Shown here one piece after another: positions 1 through 9,665 of a stretch of DNA of 64,000 nucleotides (position 1 is the first letter of the stretch; every line of letters starts with the position of its first letter). A model generated the notes under the pieces. That model was not told the origin of the DNA, ran no database searches, and saw only the letters and a program-made list of their open reading frames with translations. The DNA is from Candidatus Latescibacterota bacterium (GTDB lineage: Bacteria; Latescibacterota; UBA2968). The translations under genes and the position numbers were made by a program. Where the stretch lies: NCBI GenBank assembly GCA_022823725.1, contig JAJEHL010000026.1, positions 434,001-498,000 on the forward strand. Reading direction: 5' to 3'.

Positions 1-707
1 AGAGCGAACTCGAAGAGCAGGAGATGGAGGCGTGGCAAAAGCTGATTCGCGTGTTGACCCATGAGATCATGAATTCGATCACGCCGATTTCTTCTCTGGC
101 TTCCACCGTGCGCGATCTTTTGCCCGATTCTGCACACGCTTCATCGCTCGATCCCGATACGTTGCCCGATGTACACACTGCTCTGGAAACAATTCAGTCG
201 CGTAGCGAAGGGTTGCTCCATTTTGTCGAGGCGTATCGCCAACTCACGCATATATCGCGTCCGGATTTTCAGATTTTTCAGATTTCTGAGCTTTTTGCCC
301 GCGTTGTTTTTCTGATGCAGACCGAATGCGACAAGAATAATATCGCCCTGCATACGGCGATTGATCCGAGGACGCTCGAACTGACGGCTGATCCCGATCT
401 CATCGAACAGGTGTTGATCAATTTGATGCGAAATGCCGTGGAAGCTCTTGCGGGCCGTTCCAATGCCCGCATGGATCTCTCGGCGCAACTCGATGGGCGA
501 GGCCGCGTTGTTATCCGTGTGCAAGACAATGGGCCGGGGATTTTAGAGGATGTGCAAGAGCGGATCTTTATTCCTTTTTTCACGACCAAACGCGATGGCT
601 CGGGTATTGGTCTCGCACTTTCTCGGCAGATCATGCGCGTCCATCGCGGTACGATAAGTGTTCAGTCTAAACCGGAAGAAGAGACTGTGTTTACGTTGAG
701 GTTTTGA
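1..707 (+). CDS. Sensor histidine kinase, NtrY/NtrB-like, 5'-truncated by window edge
   Basis: This is the C-terminal kinase core of a two-component sensor that autophosphorylates on His and passes phosphate to a response regulator. The frame is open to the window start (residues SELEEQE precede the first Met at base 24), so the true start lies outside. Visible motifs are the H-box HEIMNSITPISSLAS, N-box NLMRNAVEAL, G1 box VQDNGPGI, F-box FIPFFTTK and G2 box GSGIGLALSRQI. The H-box with the N-S-I-T-P-I signature resembles NtrY/NtrB-type kinases (family knowledge). All motifs needed for ATP binding and phosphotransfer are present. The sensor part is not visible, so the signal is unknown. No partner regulator lies downstream within the window; the next gene starts a few bases after the stop. 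Confidence 0.9.
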   Translation, partial: SELEEQEMEAWQKLIRVLTHEIMNSITPISSLASTVRDLLPDSAHASSLDPDTLPDVHTALETIQSRSEGLLHFVEAYRQLTHISRPDFQIFQISELFARVVFLMQTECDKNNIALHTAIDPRTLELTADPDLIEQVLINLMRNAVEALAGRSNARMDLSAQLDGRGRVVIRVQDNGPGILEDVQERIFIPFFTTKRDGSGIGLALSRQIMRVHRGTISVQSKPEEETVFTLRF

Positions 708-712
708 GTTTT

Positions 713-3094
713 ATGATCATTCACGCCCAACCGCGCATTGCGCCTTCTCCGATTGATAACAAGCGCGTTGACCGCAATCCCCCGCCACTGCTCTGGCCCG
801 CTGAGAAGGGCGAGGATGTGCGATATGCGGTTCGTTTGTCTCAAGATTCTGGTTTTCCAGAGTGCGGTACTGTCGCGGAAGAGGATTTTCCCTGGGCGAT
901 GTTCAATCCGCATCAAATACTCGCGTCCGGGATATGGTATTGGCAATACGGTACGTCAATTGAGGGTGGTGCCTATCGCTGGTCTGATAGATATGATTTT
1001 GAAATCAGTGGTTCGGTGCGGTGCATGGAGACGCCGCCAGCAATGGATGTGATCGCGGCTTGTCCGAAGACGCATCCGCGCCTCTGGGTGTTGCCAGGTG
1101 GCGGTGCGGATCTCAAACGCCATAGCAAGCGGTTCACGTCGCATGCGGATCAGTTTCTCGATGCGCCGCTGAAAGACGACGCGATGCCGCCGGATAAAGG
1201 GGAGGACGAGTATCAGGTTTTCAAATTTCACAGGTGGGGTAGCAAAGCGCTTGCGGGTAGTATGGCTTCGGCAGTGCAGTGGCTTATTCCGGCTTATTTG
1301 CTTTCGGGTGATGAATGCTATGCCCGGGAAGCGATACGCCGGGGGCTTCACGTTGCGAATTGGGATGCGGATGGGTACACCAATCCCGTTATTAGCGATT
1401 TTGCCGATGGGTCTTGTATGCGCGTTATGGCGGGTGTTTACGATTCTTGTTTTGACTTGCTTACGGATTCTCAGCGCGAATGTCTTCGCGCGGCAATGGT
1501 TGTGCGGGCAGAGCGATTTTTTGGGGAGGAGACCAATAAGATCGAGACGCTGGTTTTTCGCAGCCATTTCTGGCAACACCTGCTCATACAATTTTCCGAA
1601 GTCGCTTTTGCTCTTTTGCACGCGTATCCCGATGCGGCACAGTGGGTGCGCTTCGTGTACGAATTGTGGATTGCCCGCTTTCCCCTTATGGGAGGTGCTG
1701 ATGGGGGCTGGGCAAATGGCAATTCTTATTTTGGTACGAATGTCGAAACTCTGCTCGTTCTTCCTTCGCGTATTGGAGAACTCAGTGGTGTTGATCTTTT
1801 TCAGGATGCGTGGTATAAAAATAGTGCCAGTTTTTTGCTCTATACATGGCCGCCCCATTCGCGTTCGGACGGGTTTGGCGATGGTACGGAACTGAAGGCG
1901 CGTCCGACGGGTAATCATCTCGATTTTGTCGAGGATATGGCTGTCCGGTTCGACGATCCTTATGCTGCGTGGTATGTGCAGCAGTGGCGGGAAGAGGCAG
2001 AAGAGGGTGGCGATCCATTGCTCATCTGGCACAAGCTCAAAGATCAAAAGACAAGACCGCGCCCGCGTTCGCCCAGGGCATTGCCGCAGGCGAGGTGTTT
2101 TGCCGATGTGGGTATTGTGTCGCTGCATACGGATCTCGCAAATACCCGACGAGATCTCATGGTGGGTATGCGGTCCAGTCCCTATGGCTCGCTTCTCCAT
2201 TCTCACGAGTGCCAAAATGGGTTCAATATTTTTTATGGGGGGGAGCCTCTTTTCAGGAATTCGGGGTATTACACGTCTGCGGGTGACGATCATTCAAAGC
2301 AATGGTATAGAGCTACGCGCGGACACAATTCGGTTCTCATAGATGGCAAGGGGCAGCCCCGGGGTGCTGAGAGCTATGGTATAATTTCCCGTTTTCTCGA
2401 TGGAAAACATATGGCTTACGCGCTCGGGGATGCGTCCAGTGCGTATGGGAATGCGGGTCTCAGGCGTTTTCGCCGGCATCTCGTGCTTTTGCGTCCCAAT
2501 ATTCTGGTGATTTACGATGATCTGGAAGCCGATCACGATGCCTGCTGGCAATGGCTCGTCCACGGGGATCGAGAGATTACTGCTGCTGTTCGCCATCAGC
2601 GGCTGTACACGCAGACTCGTACTGCGCGCGGTCAGGTGAATATTTTTGGGTCGCAAAGATCGCATATTGAGATCGATACGGTCTTTGATCCGCCCGCGGT
2701 CAACTGGGGAGGTAATAAGACTTTTCTGGGGAAAAATATGGCGATTTTTCCCGATCAGTGGCATGTTACAGTCTCGCCTGAGAGGGCGTGTCGTATTATG
2801 CGTTTTCTCACTGTTTTTCAGGTGCGTGATCGGGAAGATGAAACGCGGTTTCAAGACCCTGTTCAGAGAGATGGGTGTGTTTATATTGATGACTGGATTA
2901 TTAGGGGAGAGTTAAATCCCGGTCGAGATCCCGCGCTCGAAATTCGGGATGAGGACAAGGGTATCGCTCTCGGTGTGGATGTTCCATTGCTTGCGGTAGG
3001 CGGAGGACGGCACTGCGCGTCCGATGCCACGGTGCTTGTTGAACCATCAGGTGTTCAGTGGGTGAGGGATACGTTGCCCGAGGCGGCGAGGTGA
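713..3094 (+). CDS. Heparinase II/III family protein (DUF4962-like N-terminus), putative polysaccharide lyase
   Basis: A protein of about 793 aa with the layout of large heparinase II/III-type lyases: an N-terminal beta-sandwich resembling DUF4962 (about residues 10-110), a central alpha/alpha toroid (about 120-430), then the heparinase II/III-like C-terminal beta-sandwich with the characteristic RATRGHNSVLIDGKGQ segment (about 540). These enzymes cleave acidic polysaccharides such as alginate or glycosaminoglycans by beta-elimination. No clear signal peptide is visible, so export is uncertain. A TTG at 704 would overlap the kinase stop and add three residues; the ATG at 713 is preferred. A sulfatase follows within 10 bp, which fits use of a sulfated polysaccharide (inference). 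The exact substrate cannot be read from the sequence. Confidence 0.8.
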   Translation: MIIHAQPRIAPSPIDNKRVDRNPPPLLWPAEKGEDVRYAVRLSQDSGFPECGTVAEEDFPWAMFNPHQILASGIWYWQYGTSIEGGAYRWSDRYDFEISGSVRCMETPPAMDVIAACPKTHPRLWVLPGGGADLKRHSKRFTSHADQFLDAPLKDDAMPPDKGEDEYQVFKFHRWGSKALAGSMASAVQWLIPAYLLSGDECYAREAIRRGLHVANWDADGYTNPVISDFADGSCMRVMAGVYDSCFDLLTDSQRECLRAAMVVRAERFFGEETNKIETLVFRSHFWQHLLIQFSEVAFALLHAYPDAAQWVRFVYELWIARFPLMGGADGGWANGNSYFGTNVETLLVLPSRIGELSGVDLFQDAWYKNSASFLLYTWPPHSRSDGFGDGTELKARPTGNHLDFVEDMAVRFDDPYAAWYVQQWREEAEEGGDPLLIWHKLKDQKTRPRPRSPRALPQARCFADVGIVSLHTDLANTRRDLMVGMRSSPYGSLLHSHECQNGFNIFYGGEPLFRNSGYYTSAGDDHSKQWYRATRGHNSVLIDGKGQPRGAESYGIISRFLDGKHMAYALGDASSAYGNAGLRRFRRHLVLLRPNILVIYDDLEADHDACWQWLVHGDREITAAVRHQRLYTQTRTARGQVNIFGSQRSHIEIDTVFDPPAVNWGGNKTFLGKNMAIFPDQWHVTVSPERACRIMRFLTVFQVRDREDETRFQDPVQRDGCVYIDDWIIRGELNPGRDPALEIRDEDKGIALGVDVPLLAVGGGRHCASDATVLVEPSGVQWVRDTLPEAAR

Positions 3095-3103
3095 ATTAAA
3101 CCA

Positions 3104-4405
3104 ATGCTTATGAAACCCAATATTCTCTTTATACACGTCGATCAAATGCACGCCGATGCGATCTCTGCGCTCGGCTGTGAATACGTACACACACCTGCTA
3201 TTGACGAACTCGTGCGCGAAGGCTATACGTTCACCAATGCCTACTGCGCCATGCCCCAGTGCTGTCCGTCGCGCGCGTGTTGGTACACGGGGCGCATGTC
3301 CAAAGAACACGGCGTTGTCGTCAATTCCTATCCCATTGACCCCAATATCCCGGACCTCGGTCAGTGGCTGCGCCGCGAAAATTACGATTGTGTGTACACG
3401 GGCAAATGGCACGTCACGGGCCGCGATTTGCACGCGAGTTTTGATGTGTTGCAACCCCAGCACGGCATGGGGGAACTCAACGACGGCAATGTCGCCCGAT
3501 CAGCCGTCGCTTATCTGAAAAATCGCACGTCTGATAAACCCTTCTTTTTAAGCGTTGGATTCCTCAATCCGCACGATTGCTGCTTTCCCGCGATGTCCCA
3601 CGGCGGCCCGGGCAAATACGCTTTTGCATCGAAAATTGAGGGCGATCTCCCGCCTCTTCCGGGCAATTTCGACGACGAATACGCCCGGCGCGGTCGGCCC
3701 AGTACTCGCCACTGGTCGCGTCGCGATTGGCAATATTATATCTATCAGTATTACCGCATGGTCGAGATGGTCGATGCCGAAGTCGGCCGCGTTATGCACG
3801 CCCTTCGCGCATCGCCTTACGCTGGCAACACGCTCGTCATCTTTGCCTCTGACCACGGCGATGGCCTCGGCTTTCACAGCAATACCAGCAAGGGCTTTCT
3901 CGAAGAAGAAGCTTTTCGCGTTCCCACCATTGCGTGGTGGCCCGGGCGTATTCCCGAAGGCGTGCGGGATGCCGAGCATCTCATCTCTGGCGTCGATATT
4001 CCCGCTACGATATGCGACTATGCTGGCGCACCGCCCTTGCCCAAAACCACTATTGCGCGTTCATTGCGTCCCATTTTTGAACGGCGCGATGTCCCGTGGC
4101 GCACCTACGTCATCGGCGAAACGTCTATCGGACGGCTATCGGTTGCCGTGCGCGATGCGCGTTACAAAAGCATTATTGAACGGGATAATACGCGCCTCTA
4201 CGATCTTGAAAACGATCCGCTCGAGACGCAAGACCTCGCCGATGAAGCGCACTGTGCAGATATTGTCGCGCGCCACCGGGCGCATTTTCGCGAGTACATA
4301 TCCCAAATTGAAATGTATCCCGAACCAGAAATCGATCTCGACAGCCTGAGCAATGTCTATCGCGATTATATCGACTGGTATCTTTCCGTTCTCAACGAGG
4401 CCTGA
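3104..4405 (+). CDS. Sulfatase (arylsulfatase/alkaline-phosphatase superfamily)
   Basis: A 433-aa sulfatase. The N-terminus KPNILFIHVDQMHADAISAL carries the first metal-binding Asp. The sulfatase signature QCCPSRACWYTGR holds C53-C-P-S-R, where Cys53 would be converted to formylglycine. FASDHGDGLG supplies the second Asp/His metal site. Hydrolysis of sulfate esters needs a formylglycine-generating or anaerobic maturase, which is not in this window. There is no obvious signal peptide. It follows the heparinase-like gene directly and probably shares its transcript, suggesting joint attack on a sulfated polysaccharide. An internal ATG two codons downstream (3110) is an alternative start. Codon use here is richer in C-ending codons than in the gene before it. 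Confidence 0.9.
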   Translation: MLMKPNILFIHVDQMHADAISALGCEYVHTPAIDELVREGYTFTNAYCAMPQCCPSRACWYTGRMSKEHGVVVNSYPIDPNIPDLGQWLRRENYDCVYTGKWHVTGRDLHASFDVLQPQHGMGELNDGNVARSAVAYLKNRTSDKPFFLSVGFLNPHDCCFPAMSHGGPGKYAFASKIEGDLPPLPGNFDDEYARRGRPSTRHWSRRDWQYYIYQYYRMVEMVDAEVGRVMHALRASPYAGNTLVIFASDHGDGLGFHSNTSKGFLEEEAFRVPTIAWWPGRIPEGVRDAEHLISGVDIPATICDYAGAPPLPKTTIARSLRPIFERRDVPWRTYVIGETSIGRLSVAVRDARYKSIIERDNTRLYDLENDPLETQDLADEAHCADIVARHRAHFREYISQIEMYPEPEIDLDSLSNVYRDYIDWYLSVLNEA

Positions 4406-4409
4406 CCCC

Positions 4410-5114
4410 ATGGCAATTGACACCATCGGCCCCTATGCCGTTCAACCTATCCGCGATTTTCTCGCGGGTTTCACGCCGGTCCATAAGGCGATCCCGGATG
4501 CCGATTGCGCTACGCTTACTTACGATATTCTCAACTGGTCCTTCGCGCCCGGGCAACCGCCGCCTTGCCCCAACAGCGTGTATGGCTCGGTGACTATTGG
4601 ACGCGAACAGGGTGGGGCGTATCGCATCCGCCAGCAGACCCACATCGGCGGCGAGCCGACTATTTTTGAGGCGGATGTGATCTGCAATTCCGACGATACC
4701 CTCAAATCCTGGACGCTGTACACTTATCGCGCCGATGCCGAGGGGGAGCCGATTCCGATTTCTGAACTGCGCGAGAACTGGGAAAATAACAATGGACATA
4801 TCCAGTCGGGAGATGGTGCATACAAATACCGCGCAACGCGTTCGGTCTTCAGCCATTGGACACTCCCCCACATTTTGCTATGTGGCAAGCACCCCCTGCC
4901 AATGGCATTTGATCTGATTCAAGATCTGTCCCTCTTGCGCTCCAACCACAAGCTCGTTTCCGATGGATCAGTTGAATTCTCTTTCGGTTCTTGCAATACT
5001 TATGTTCAATCTGGCGAAGGTATCTTGCCCGTCCACTATTTGCTGGATAAAGACCGTCGCCCGCAACTCATTACTTTCGGCCTTATTGCCTGGGCACTCA
5101 CCGATATTTCATGA
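4410..5114 (+). CDS. Conserved-looking protein of unknown function
   Basis: A 234-aa protein that I do not recognise. The frame is open upstream into the sulfatase gene, but the ATG at 4410, four bases after the sulfatase stop, gives the natural start [17 protein letters not shown]. There is no signal peptide, no membrane segment and no known catalytic motif. The sequence is rich in aromatic and charged residues (for example [20 protein letters not shown]) and reads as a compact beta-rich soluble domain. Its stop overlaps the first possible start of coaD (ATGA at 5111), so it sits inside the heparinase-sulfatase-coaD transcription unit. Nothing beyond that position suggests a function. Confidence 0.65.
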   Translation: MAIDTIGPYAVQPIRDFLAGFTPVHKAIPDADCATLTYDILNWSFAPGQPPPCPNSVYGSVTIGREQGGAYRIRQQTHIGGEPTIFEADVICNSDDTLKSWTLYTYRADAEGEPIPISELRENWENNNGHIQSGDGAYKYRATRSVFSHWTLPHILLCGKHPLPMAFDLIQDLSLLRSNHKLVSDGSVEFSFGSCNTYVQSGEGILPVHYLLDKDRRPQLITFGLIAWALTDIS

Positions 5115-5122
5115 GGAAGACG

Positions 5123-5614
5123 ATGAAAAAAGCCGTTTATGCTGCCAGTTTTGATCCCGTTACCCACGGCCATCTGTGGGTTATTCAGGAGGCTGCGGAG
5201 CTTTTCGATCAGCTTGTTGTCGCCATTGGGATCAATCCGGACAAAGACTATACGTTTTCACTGGGGGAACGGCTCGACCTGCTTTGTGAGACCACGGCGC
5301 AGTTCGACAATGTCATGGTCGCCAGTTACGAAAATCAGTTCTTGGTCAATTACGCACGCGGCATTGGCGCAGGTTATATTGTGCGGGGTATTCGCACGCA
5401 GAGCGACTATGAGTTTGAACGCAGGATGCGCTATATTAACAGCGATCTGGACGATACGATTACGACTATCTTTTTGATGCCCCCGCGGGAGATTGCCGAG
5501 ATCAGTTCCAGTTTTATCAAGGGGTTGGTGGGTCCCGATGGCTGGCAAGATGTTGTGAGACGCTATGTTCCGGAACCTGTTTTTGAGAAGTTTGTGGAGT
5601 ATTTTGAAGGGTGA
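5123..5614 (+). CDS. coaD: Phosphopantetheine adenylyltransferase
   Basis: CoaD transfers AMP from ATP to 4'-phosphopantetheine, the penultimate step of coenzyme A synthesis. The 163-aa protein starts [18 protein letters not shown], with the nucleotidyltransferase T/HxGH motif (T14-H-G-H17). It also has the family segments [16 protein letters not shown] and [10 protein letters not shown] (normally ISSxxVKE). The ATG at 5111 overlaps the previous stop, but the GAGGAAG ribosome-binding site sits correctly for the ATG at 5123, and that start matches family length. The stop (5612-5614) abuts the lon stop on the other strand. Confidence 0.93.
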   Translation: MKKAVYAASFDPVTHGHLWVIQEAAELFDQLVVAIGINPDKDYTFSLGERLDLLCETTAQFDNVMVASYENQFLVNYARGIGAGYIVRGIRTQSDYEFERRMRYINSDLDDTITTIFLMPPREIAEISSSFIKGLVGPDGWQDVVRRYVPEPVFEKFVEYFEG

Positions 5615-8017
5615 TCAATTCATACTCACCACATCGACCATTGGCTTGCGGGGGCGTTTCATGAGGGCGGTTTCCAGTACCTGATCCATGTGCGATGCAA
5701 ATACCAGTCTTATGTCTTTGCGCGCTGTGTCGGGTATTTCGTGTGCGTCTTTGCGGTTCTCTTCGGGTAGGATTACTGTTTTTACACCTGCGCGGTGTGC
5801 TGATAGGACTTTATCGCGCACGCCGCCGATGGGCAGTACTTTGCCGCGCAGTGTAATTTCGCCTGTCATTGCCACGTCTTTTCGGATAGGCCGATTGGTA
5901 AATACCGATGCGAGCACGGTCGCCATGGTAATGCCCGCCGAGGGGCCGTCTTTGGGCACGGCACCTGCGGGTACGTGGACGTGTACATCTTTTTTTTTGT
6001 TAAACTGCGCGTTTAGTCCCAGTTCGTGCCAGCGCGATCGCACATAGGTCATGGCTGCATGCGCAGATTCCTTCATTACATCGCCGACCTGTCCGGTTAG
6101 ATTTAACTCGCCTTTACCGGGTACGACTGTTGCCTCGACAAAGAGGACATCACCACCGGTAGATGTTACGGCCAGGCCAGCGGCGACTCCTACCTCGTGA
6201 TCTTCTTCGGCTACTTCGTGGCGGAATTTTTGTGGTCCCAGATATTCGGCGATGTTTTTTTGATGGATGTGTACGCGCCGTTTGCGACCCTGGGCAAATT
6301 TGCGGGCTACTTTGCGCGCCACGGTTGCGATTTCGCGCTCCAGATTTCGCACGCCAGCCTCGCGGGTGTAGTGCTGGATCACTTCTTGCAGAGCCGCTTT
6401 GTCGAAGGATGCCTTTTGGGGAGCTAAGCCGTGTTCTGATATCTGGCGTTTGACCAGGTACCGGCGCGCGATTTCCATTTTTTCGGCTTCGGTATATCCC
6501 GAGACTTCCAGTACTTCCATCCGGTCCATCAGTGCCGGTGGGATTGTGTGGAGCGAGTTGGCAGTGGCGAGGAATAAGACCTCTGACAGGTCAAAGGCGA
6601 CGTCGAGGTAGTGATCTACAAAGGTGTTGTTTTGCGCCGGGTCCAGGACTTCCAGCAGTGCTGCGGAGGGATCGCCGCGAAAATCCGCGCCGAGTTTGTC
6701 GATTTCATCCAGCATGAATACGGGGTTTTTGGTGCCAGCGCGTCGCAGGCCCTGTATGATGCGTCCGGGCAGTGCGCCGATGTAGGTGCGGCGGTGTCCT
6801 CGAATTTCCGATTCGTCGCGGATGCCGCCCAATGACATTCTGACAAATTCGCGACCGAGTGCGCACGCTACGGATTTTCCCAGTGATGTTTTGCCTGTGC
6901 CCGGGGGGCCGACCAGCAGCAAAATAGGCCCGCGCATGTCGTCTTTCAAATGGCGCACGGACAGGTACTCCAGGATGCGCTCTTTGGGCTTTTCCAATCC
7001 ATAGTGGTCTGCATTCAAAATGCGCTCGGCTTTTGTAATGTCCAGTTGATCGCTTGTTTTTTTGTTCCACGGGAGTTCGACGAGCCAGTCCAGATAGGTG
7101 CGCGATACGGTGTATTCGGCAGAGGCTTCGGGCATGCGTGCCATGCGTTTTAGTTCGCGTTCGGCTTCTGTTTTTGCTTCTTCGGACATGCCAGCGGCTT
7201 CGATCTTTTCGCGCAGTTCTTCGATCTCGGCGCCGATGTCCTCTCCTTCGCCCAGTTCATCTTGAATTGCCCGCAGTTGCTGGCGCAAAAAATATTCTTT
7301 TTGTGCATCTTCCATGGATCCCGCGGCTTCCGAACTGATCTTTTCCCGCAGTTCCAGAATTTCAACTTCGCGATTTAAGCATTGATTGATGGCTTCCAGT
7401 CGCCGATACAGATTGCGCTCGGTTAGTATTTTTTGTTGCTCTTCAAAATCCACATTGAGTTGTGAGGCTATGAAGTCTGCCTTGTGGGATATTTCTGAGA
7501 GGGCGTCTAAGGCTTCCCCGACCTCTCTGGGTACATTGGGGGCGAGTGCCACTGCTTTTTTGAACTGGCCGAATATATTGCGCGCGAGAGCTTCCAGTTC
7601 TGTGTTGTGTTCTATGTCTGACGCTACCTTCTCGACTTTCGCCATGGGATAAGGTTGCGATTGCAACACATCTACAAGTGATAGTCGCGCCATGCCCTGT
7701 ACGAGTACTTGCATGCGGCCATCGGGCATTTCCGCCGATCGCGCAATGTAGATTGCAGTGCCTACGGGATATAGAGACTCCCGGCGGATGTCTTCTTCGG
7801 GATCGCTTTCTTCCAGTTCTCCAAAGATGGCGAGTACCTTGTGCCCGGCGTCTATTGCCGCCTGGGCGGCTTTTACTGCGCGTTCGTCTTCCAATAACAA
7901 GGGGGCAGCCATCAGGGGGTAGATTACCACTTCTGATGTCACCAGCATGGGTAATTCAGATGGGATGCTATACGCTTCGATTGCGTTTACACTTGTGAGG
8001 GGTTTGTCGTCTGACAT
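5615..8017 (-). CDS. lon: ATP-dependent protease La (Lon)
   Basis: An 800-aa Lon protease, which degrades misfolded and regulatory cytosolic proteins. It has the N-terminal LON substrate domain (about 20-215), a coiled linker, the AAA+ module with Walker A GPPGTGKT (about residue 370) and Walker B FMLDEIDKLG, and a C-terminal Ser/Lys protease domain. The catalytic Ser lies in KDGPSAG (about 690) and the Lys in RGKVLPIGGVRDK (about 730). The frame is open for 27 codons upstream, but the ATG at 8017 has a good AGGAG ribosome-binding site ten bases before it. It is transcribed divergently from the flavoenzyme at 8290. No sigma32 or CIRCE-like heat-shock site was recognised in the gap. Confidence 0.96.
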   Translation of the reverse strand: MSDDKPLTSVNAIEAYSIPSELPMLVTSEVVIYPLMAAPLLLEDERAVKAAQAAIDAGHKVLAIFGELEESDPEEDIRRESLYPVGTAIYIARSAEMPDGRMQVLVQGMARLSLVDVLQSQPYPMAKVEKVASDIEHNTELEALARNIFGQFKKAVALAPNVPREVGEALDALSEISHKADFIASQLNVDFEEQQKILTERNLYRRLEAINQCLNREVEILELREKISSEAAGSMEDAQKEYFLRQQLRAIQDELGEGEDIGAEIEELREKIEAAGMSEEAKTEAERELKRMARMPEASAEYTVSRTYLDWLVELPWNKKTSDQLDITKAERILNADHYGLEKPKERILEYLSVRHLKDDMRGPILLLVGPPGTGKTSLGKSVACALGREFVRMSLGGIRDESEIRGHRRTYIGALPGRIIQGLRRAGTKNPVFMLDEIDKLGADFRGDPSAALLEVLDPAQNNTFVDHYLDVAFDLSEVLFLATANSLHTIPPALMDRMEVLEVSGYTEAEKMEIARRYLVKRQISEHGLAPQKASFDKAALQEVIQHYTREAGVRNLEREIATVARKVARKFAQGRKRRVHIHQKNIAEYLGPQKFRHEVAEEDHEVGVAAGLAVTSTGGDVLFVEATVVPGKGELNLTGQVGDVMKESAHAAMTYVRSRWHELGLNAQFNKKKDVHVHVPAGAVPKDGPSAGITMATVLASVFTNRPIRKDVAMTGEITLRGKVLPIGGVRDKVLSAHRAGVKTVILPEENRKDAHEIPDTARKDIRLVFASHMDQVLETALMKRPRKPMVDVVSMN

Positions 8018-8289
8018 GATTATATGCTCCTGAGAATGTTGGTGTATTAACTTCCCATTTTTTAGAAGCAATATCCGTGCCTGAAATCTTAAATTCAACT
8101 AATTGCTTTATTTACAACTAAATATCAATTTTGGTTCCATTATTTAATTCGATGGGTGCCGATTTTGCTACCCGATTTCAGTCATAATGGCAGTTGTGTC
8201 ACGCTCAGACTGATGTTATTTCACGCTGGAAACGTATTGCGGGTTTCGGTATATTTGTGCGACAAGAGTGAAAAAAGGGGCTAATCACT
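8018..8289. other. Divergent intergenic region lon / flavoenzyme
   Basis: An AT-rich gap of 272 bp that must hold the promoters of lon (leftward) and of the flavoenzyme gene (rightward). I could not assign confident -35/-10 boxes. A heptamer TCACGCT occurs twice near 8199 and 8221, about one to two helical turns apart, and could be a binding site; this is weak. No ORF or RNA gene is visible. Confidence 0.4.
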
Positions 8290-9450
8290 ATGTCTTCTAC
8301 ATATCATACACTCGTCATAGGCGCGGGGATTAATGGCCTGTGTACATGCTATCATCTCTTGCGGCAGGGCATACGCGATGTTGGCCTGATTGAACAATTT
8401 GCGCTCGCTCACGGACGGGGCAGTTCGCACGGGGATTCGCGCATTACCCGCAGTGCTTATGTGAATGCAGATTATGTGCGTCTTATGCAAATTGCACACG
8501 GCGAGTCGTGGCCCCAGCTCGAGCGCGATGCTGGCGTTCAACTCATTTATCCCACGCCGGGCTGTTTTTTTGGTCCGCCTGAGGGGAAGTACTCGAGCTA
8601 TGCCGAGGCTGTGACAGAGGTGGGTGTGGATGTTGAAACCCTCACGCCCGAAGAGGGCCGAAAGCGCTTTCCGGTTTTTCGCTTTGAAGATGCTGCGGGT
8701 GTTCTCCACGACCGCACGGCCGGGCTTGTGGCTGCCGCGCAGGCTGTTCAGTCTCTTATCGATCTGATTCGCAGGCAGGATGGGGAGATCCGTGAGAATA
8801 CGACTGTGCAGCGCGTTGATATTACCCGGGATCCCATTCGCGTGGAGACTTCTGGGGGGGATTTTGAAACGGAACGCCTGATTGTGACGGCTGGTCCCTG
8901 GGTGTCTCACTTGCTTCCGGTTCTCAAGTCGCGCGTTGCCGTGGCGCGCCAGACGGTTGGGTTTTTCCAGCTTGAGGGGTCGCGGGAGGAATTTCAACCT
9001 GGGGCTTTTCCGGTTTGGGGCTATCTTTTGCGTCAGGGCGATATAAGTTATTACGGTCTTCCGCAATTTGGACGCGATGGGATCAAGCTGGCCAAACATA
9101 TTGTCAGCGGCGTTGACGACGATCCCGATGATGTGCCCACACAGATGCCAGAGGATGCGATTGAGGATCTTCGCATATTTATTAAGGAGCAATTTGTTCC
9201 GCCGGTTGCGCGGTTTCTCGATTGGGAGACATGTCTTTATACCAATACGGGTACTGAGGATTTTATTCTGGATGTCCATCCGGATAATCCCAATGTGGTT
9301 ATTGGCGCGGGATTTTCAGGACACGGTTTTAAGTTCGGGCCGCTCACGGGGCGCATCTTGTCTGAGCTTAGCCTTAATGGCAAGACGTCAATACCCGAAT
9401 TTGAGGCGGCGAAGGATATGTTTAAGGTTCCACAGTTATTAAAAACTTGA
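8290..9450 (+). CDS. FAD-dependent oxidase, monomeric sarcosine oxidase / N-methyl-amino-acid oxidase family
   Basis: A 386-aa flavoenzyme that probably oxidises N-methylated or secondary amino acids, releasing formaldehyde and hydrogen peroxide. The N-terminal Rossmann motif VIGAGINGL binds FAD. The family-specific segment HGRGSSHGDSRITRSAY follows. Near the C-terminus ETCLYTNTGTEDFILDVHP carries the Cys that binds FAD covalently in monomeric sarcosine oxidase, followed by VIGAGFSGHGFKFGP. Length matches the SoxA/SolA family. The start has an AAGGGG ribosome-binding site. The toxin-antitoxin genes follow immediately and probably share its terminator at 9953-9984. The substrate cannot be fixed from sequence. 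Confidence 0.88.
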   Translation: MSSTYHTLVIGAGINGLCTCYHLLRQGIRDVGLIEQFALAHGRGSSHGDSRITRSAYVNADYVRLMQIAHGESWPQLERDAGVQLIYPTPGCFFGPPEGKYSSYAEAVTEVGVDVETLTPEEGRKRFPVFRFEDAAGVLHDRTAGLVAAAQAVQSLIDLIRRQDGEIRENTTVQRVDITRDPIRVETSGGDFETERLIVTAGPWVSHLLPVLKSRVAVARQTVGFFQLEGSREEFQPGAFPVWGYLLRQGDISYYGLPQFGRDGIKLAKHIVSGVDDDPDDVPTQMPEDAIEDLRIFIKEQFVPPVARFLDWETCLYTNTGTEDFILDVHPDNPNVVIGAGFSGHGFKFGPLTGRILSELSLNGKTSIPEFEAAKDMFKVPQLLKT

Positions 9451-9464
9451 GAAAGGAAATTCCG

Positions 9465-9665
9465 GTGATTGAAATTCACGAAAAACTGGTCGTTGATAAA
9501 CAGGGAAATCCGCGTGAGGTCATTATTCCCTGGGACGAATTTCGAGAAATTGTAGAAATTTTAGGTCTTGATCTGGACGACAAAGCTATTGAAGATTTAC
9601 ATCAGGCAAAAAAGGACCGGGAGCAAGGTAATAAAGACGCTTATATTGATCTGGATCAGTTGTAA
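9465..9665 (+). CDS. Putative antitoxin of a type II toxin-antitoxin pair
   Basis: A small acidic protein (66 aa from the GTG at 9465, which has an AAAGGAAA ribosome-binding site seven bases upstream; a TTG at 9447 would add six residues). The N-terminal part VVDKQGNPREVIIPWDEF resembles the substrate-like strand-helix of prevent-host-death/RelB-type antitoxins, and the C-terminal half is acidic and probably disordered until it wraps the toxin. Its stop TAA overlaps the ATG of the RelE-like toxin (TAATG), the usual translational coupling. The family call comes mainly from size and this coupling. Confidence 0.65.
   Translation: MIEIHEKLVVDKQGNPREVIIPWDEFREIVEILGLDLDDKAIEDLHQAKKDREQGNKDAYIDLDQL

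Noticed and set aside
956-2293. A 445-codon antisense frame in the heparinase-like gene
   Set aside because: No domain and no ribosome-binding site; the sense frame has family motifs.
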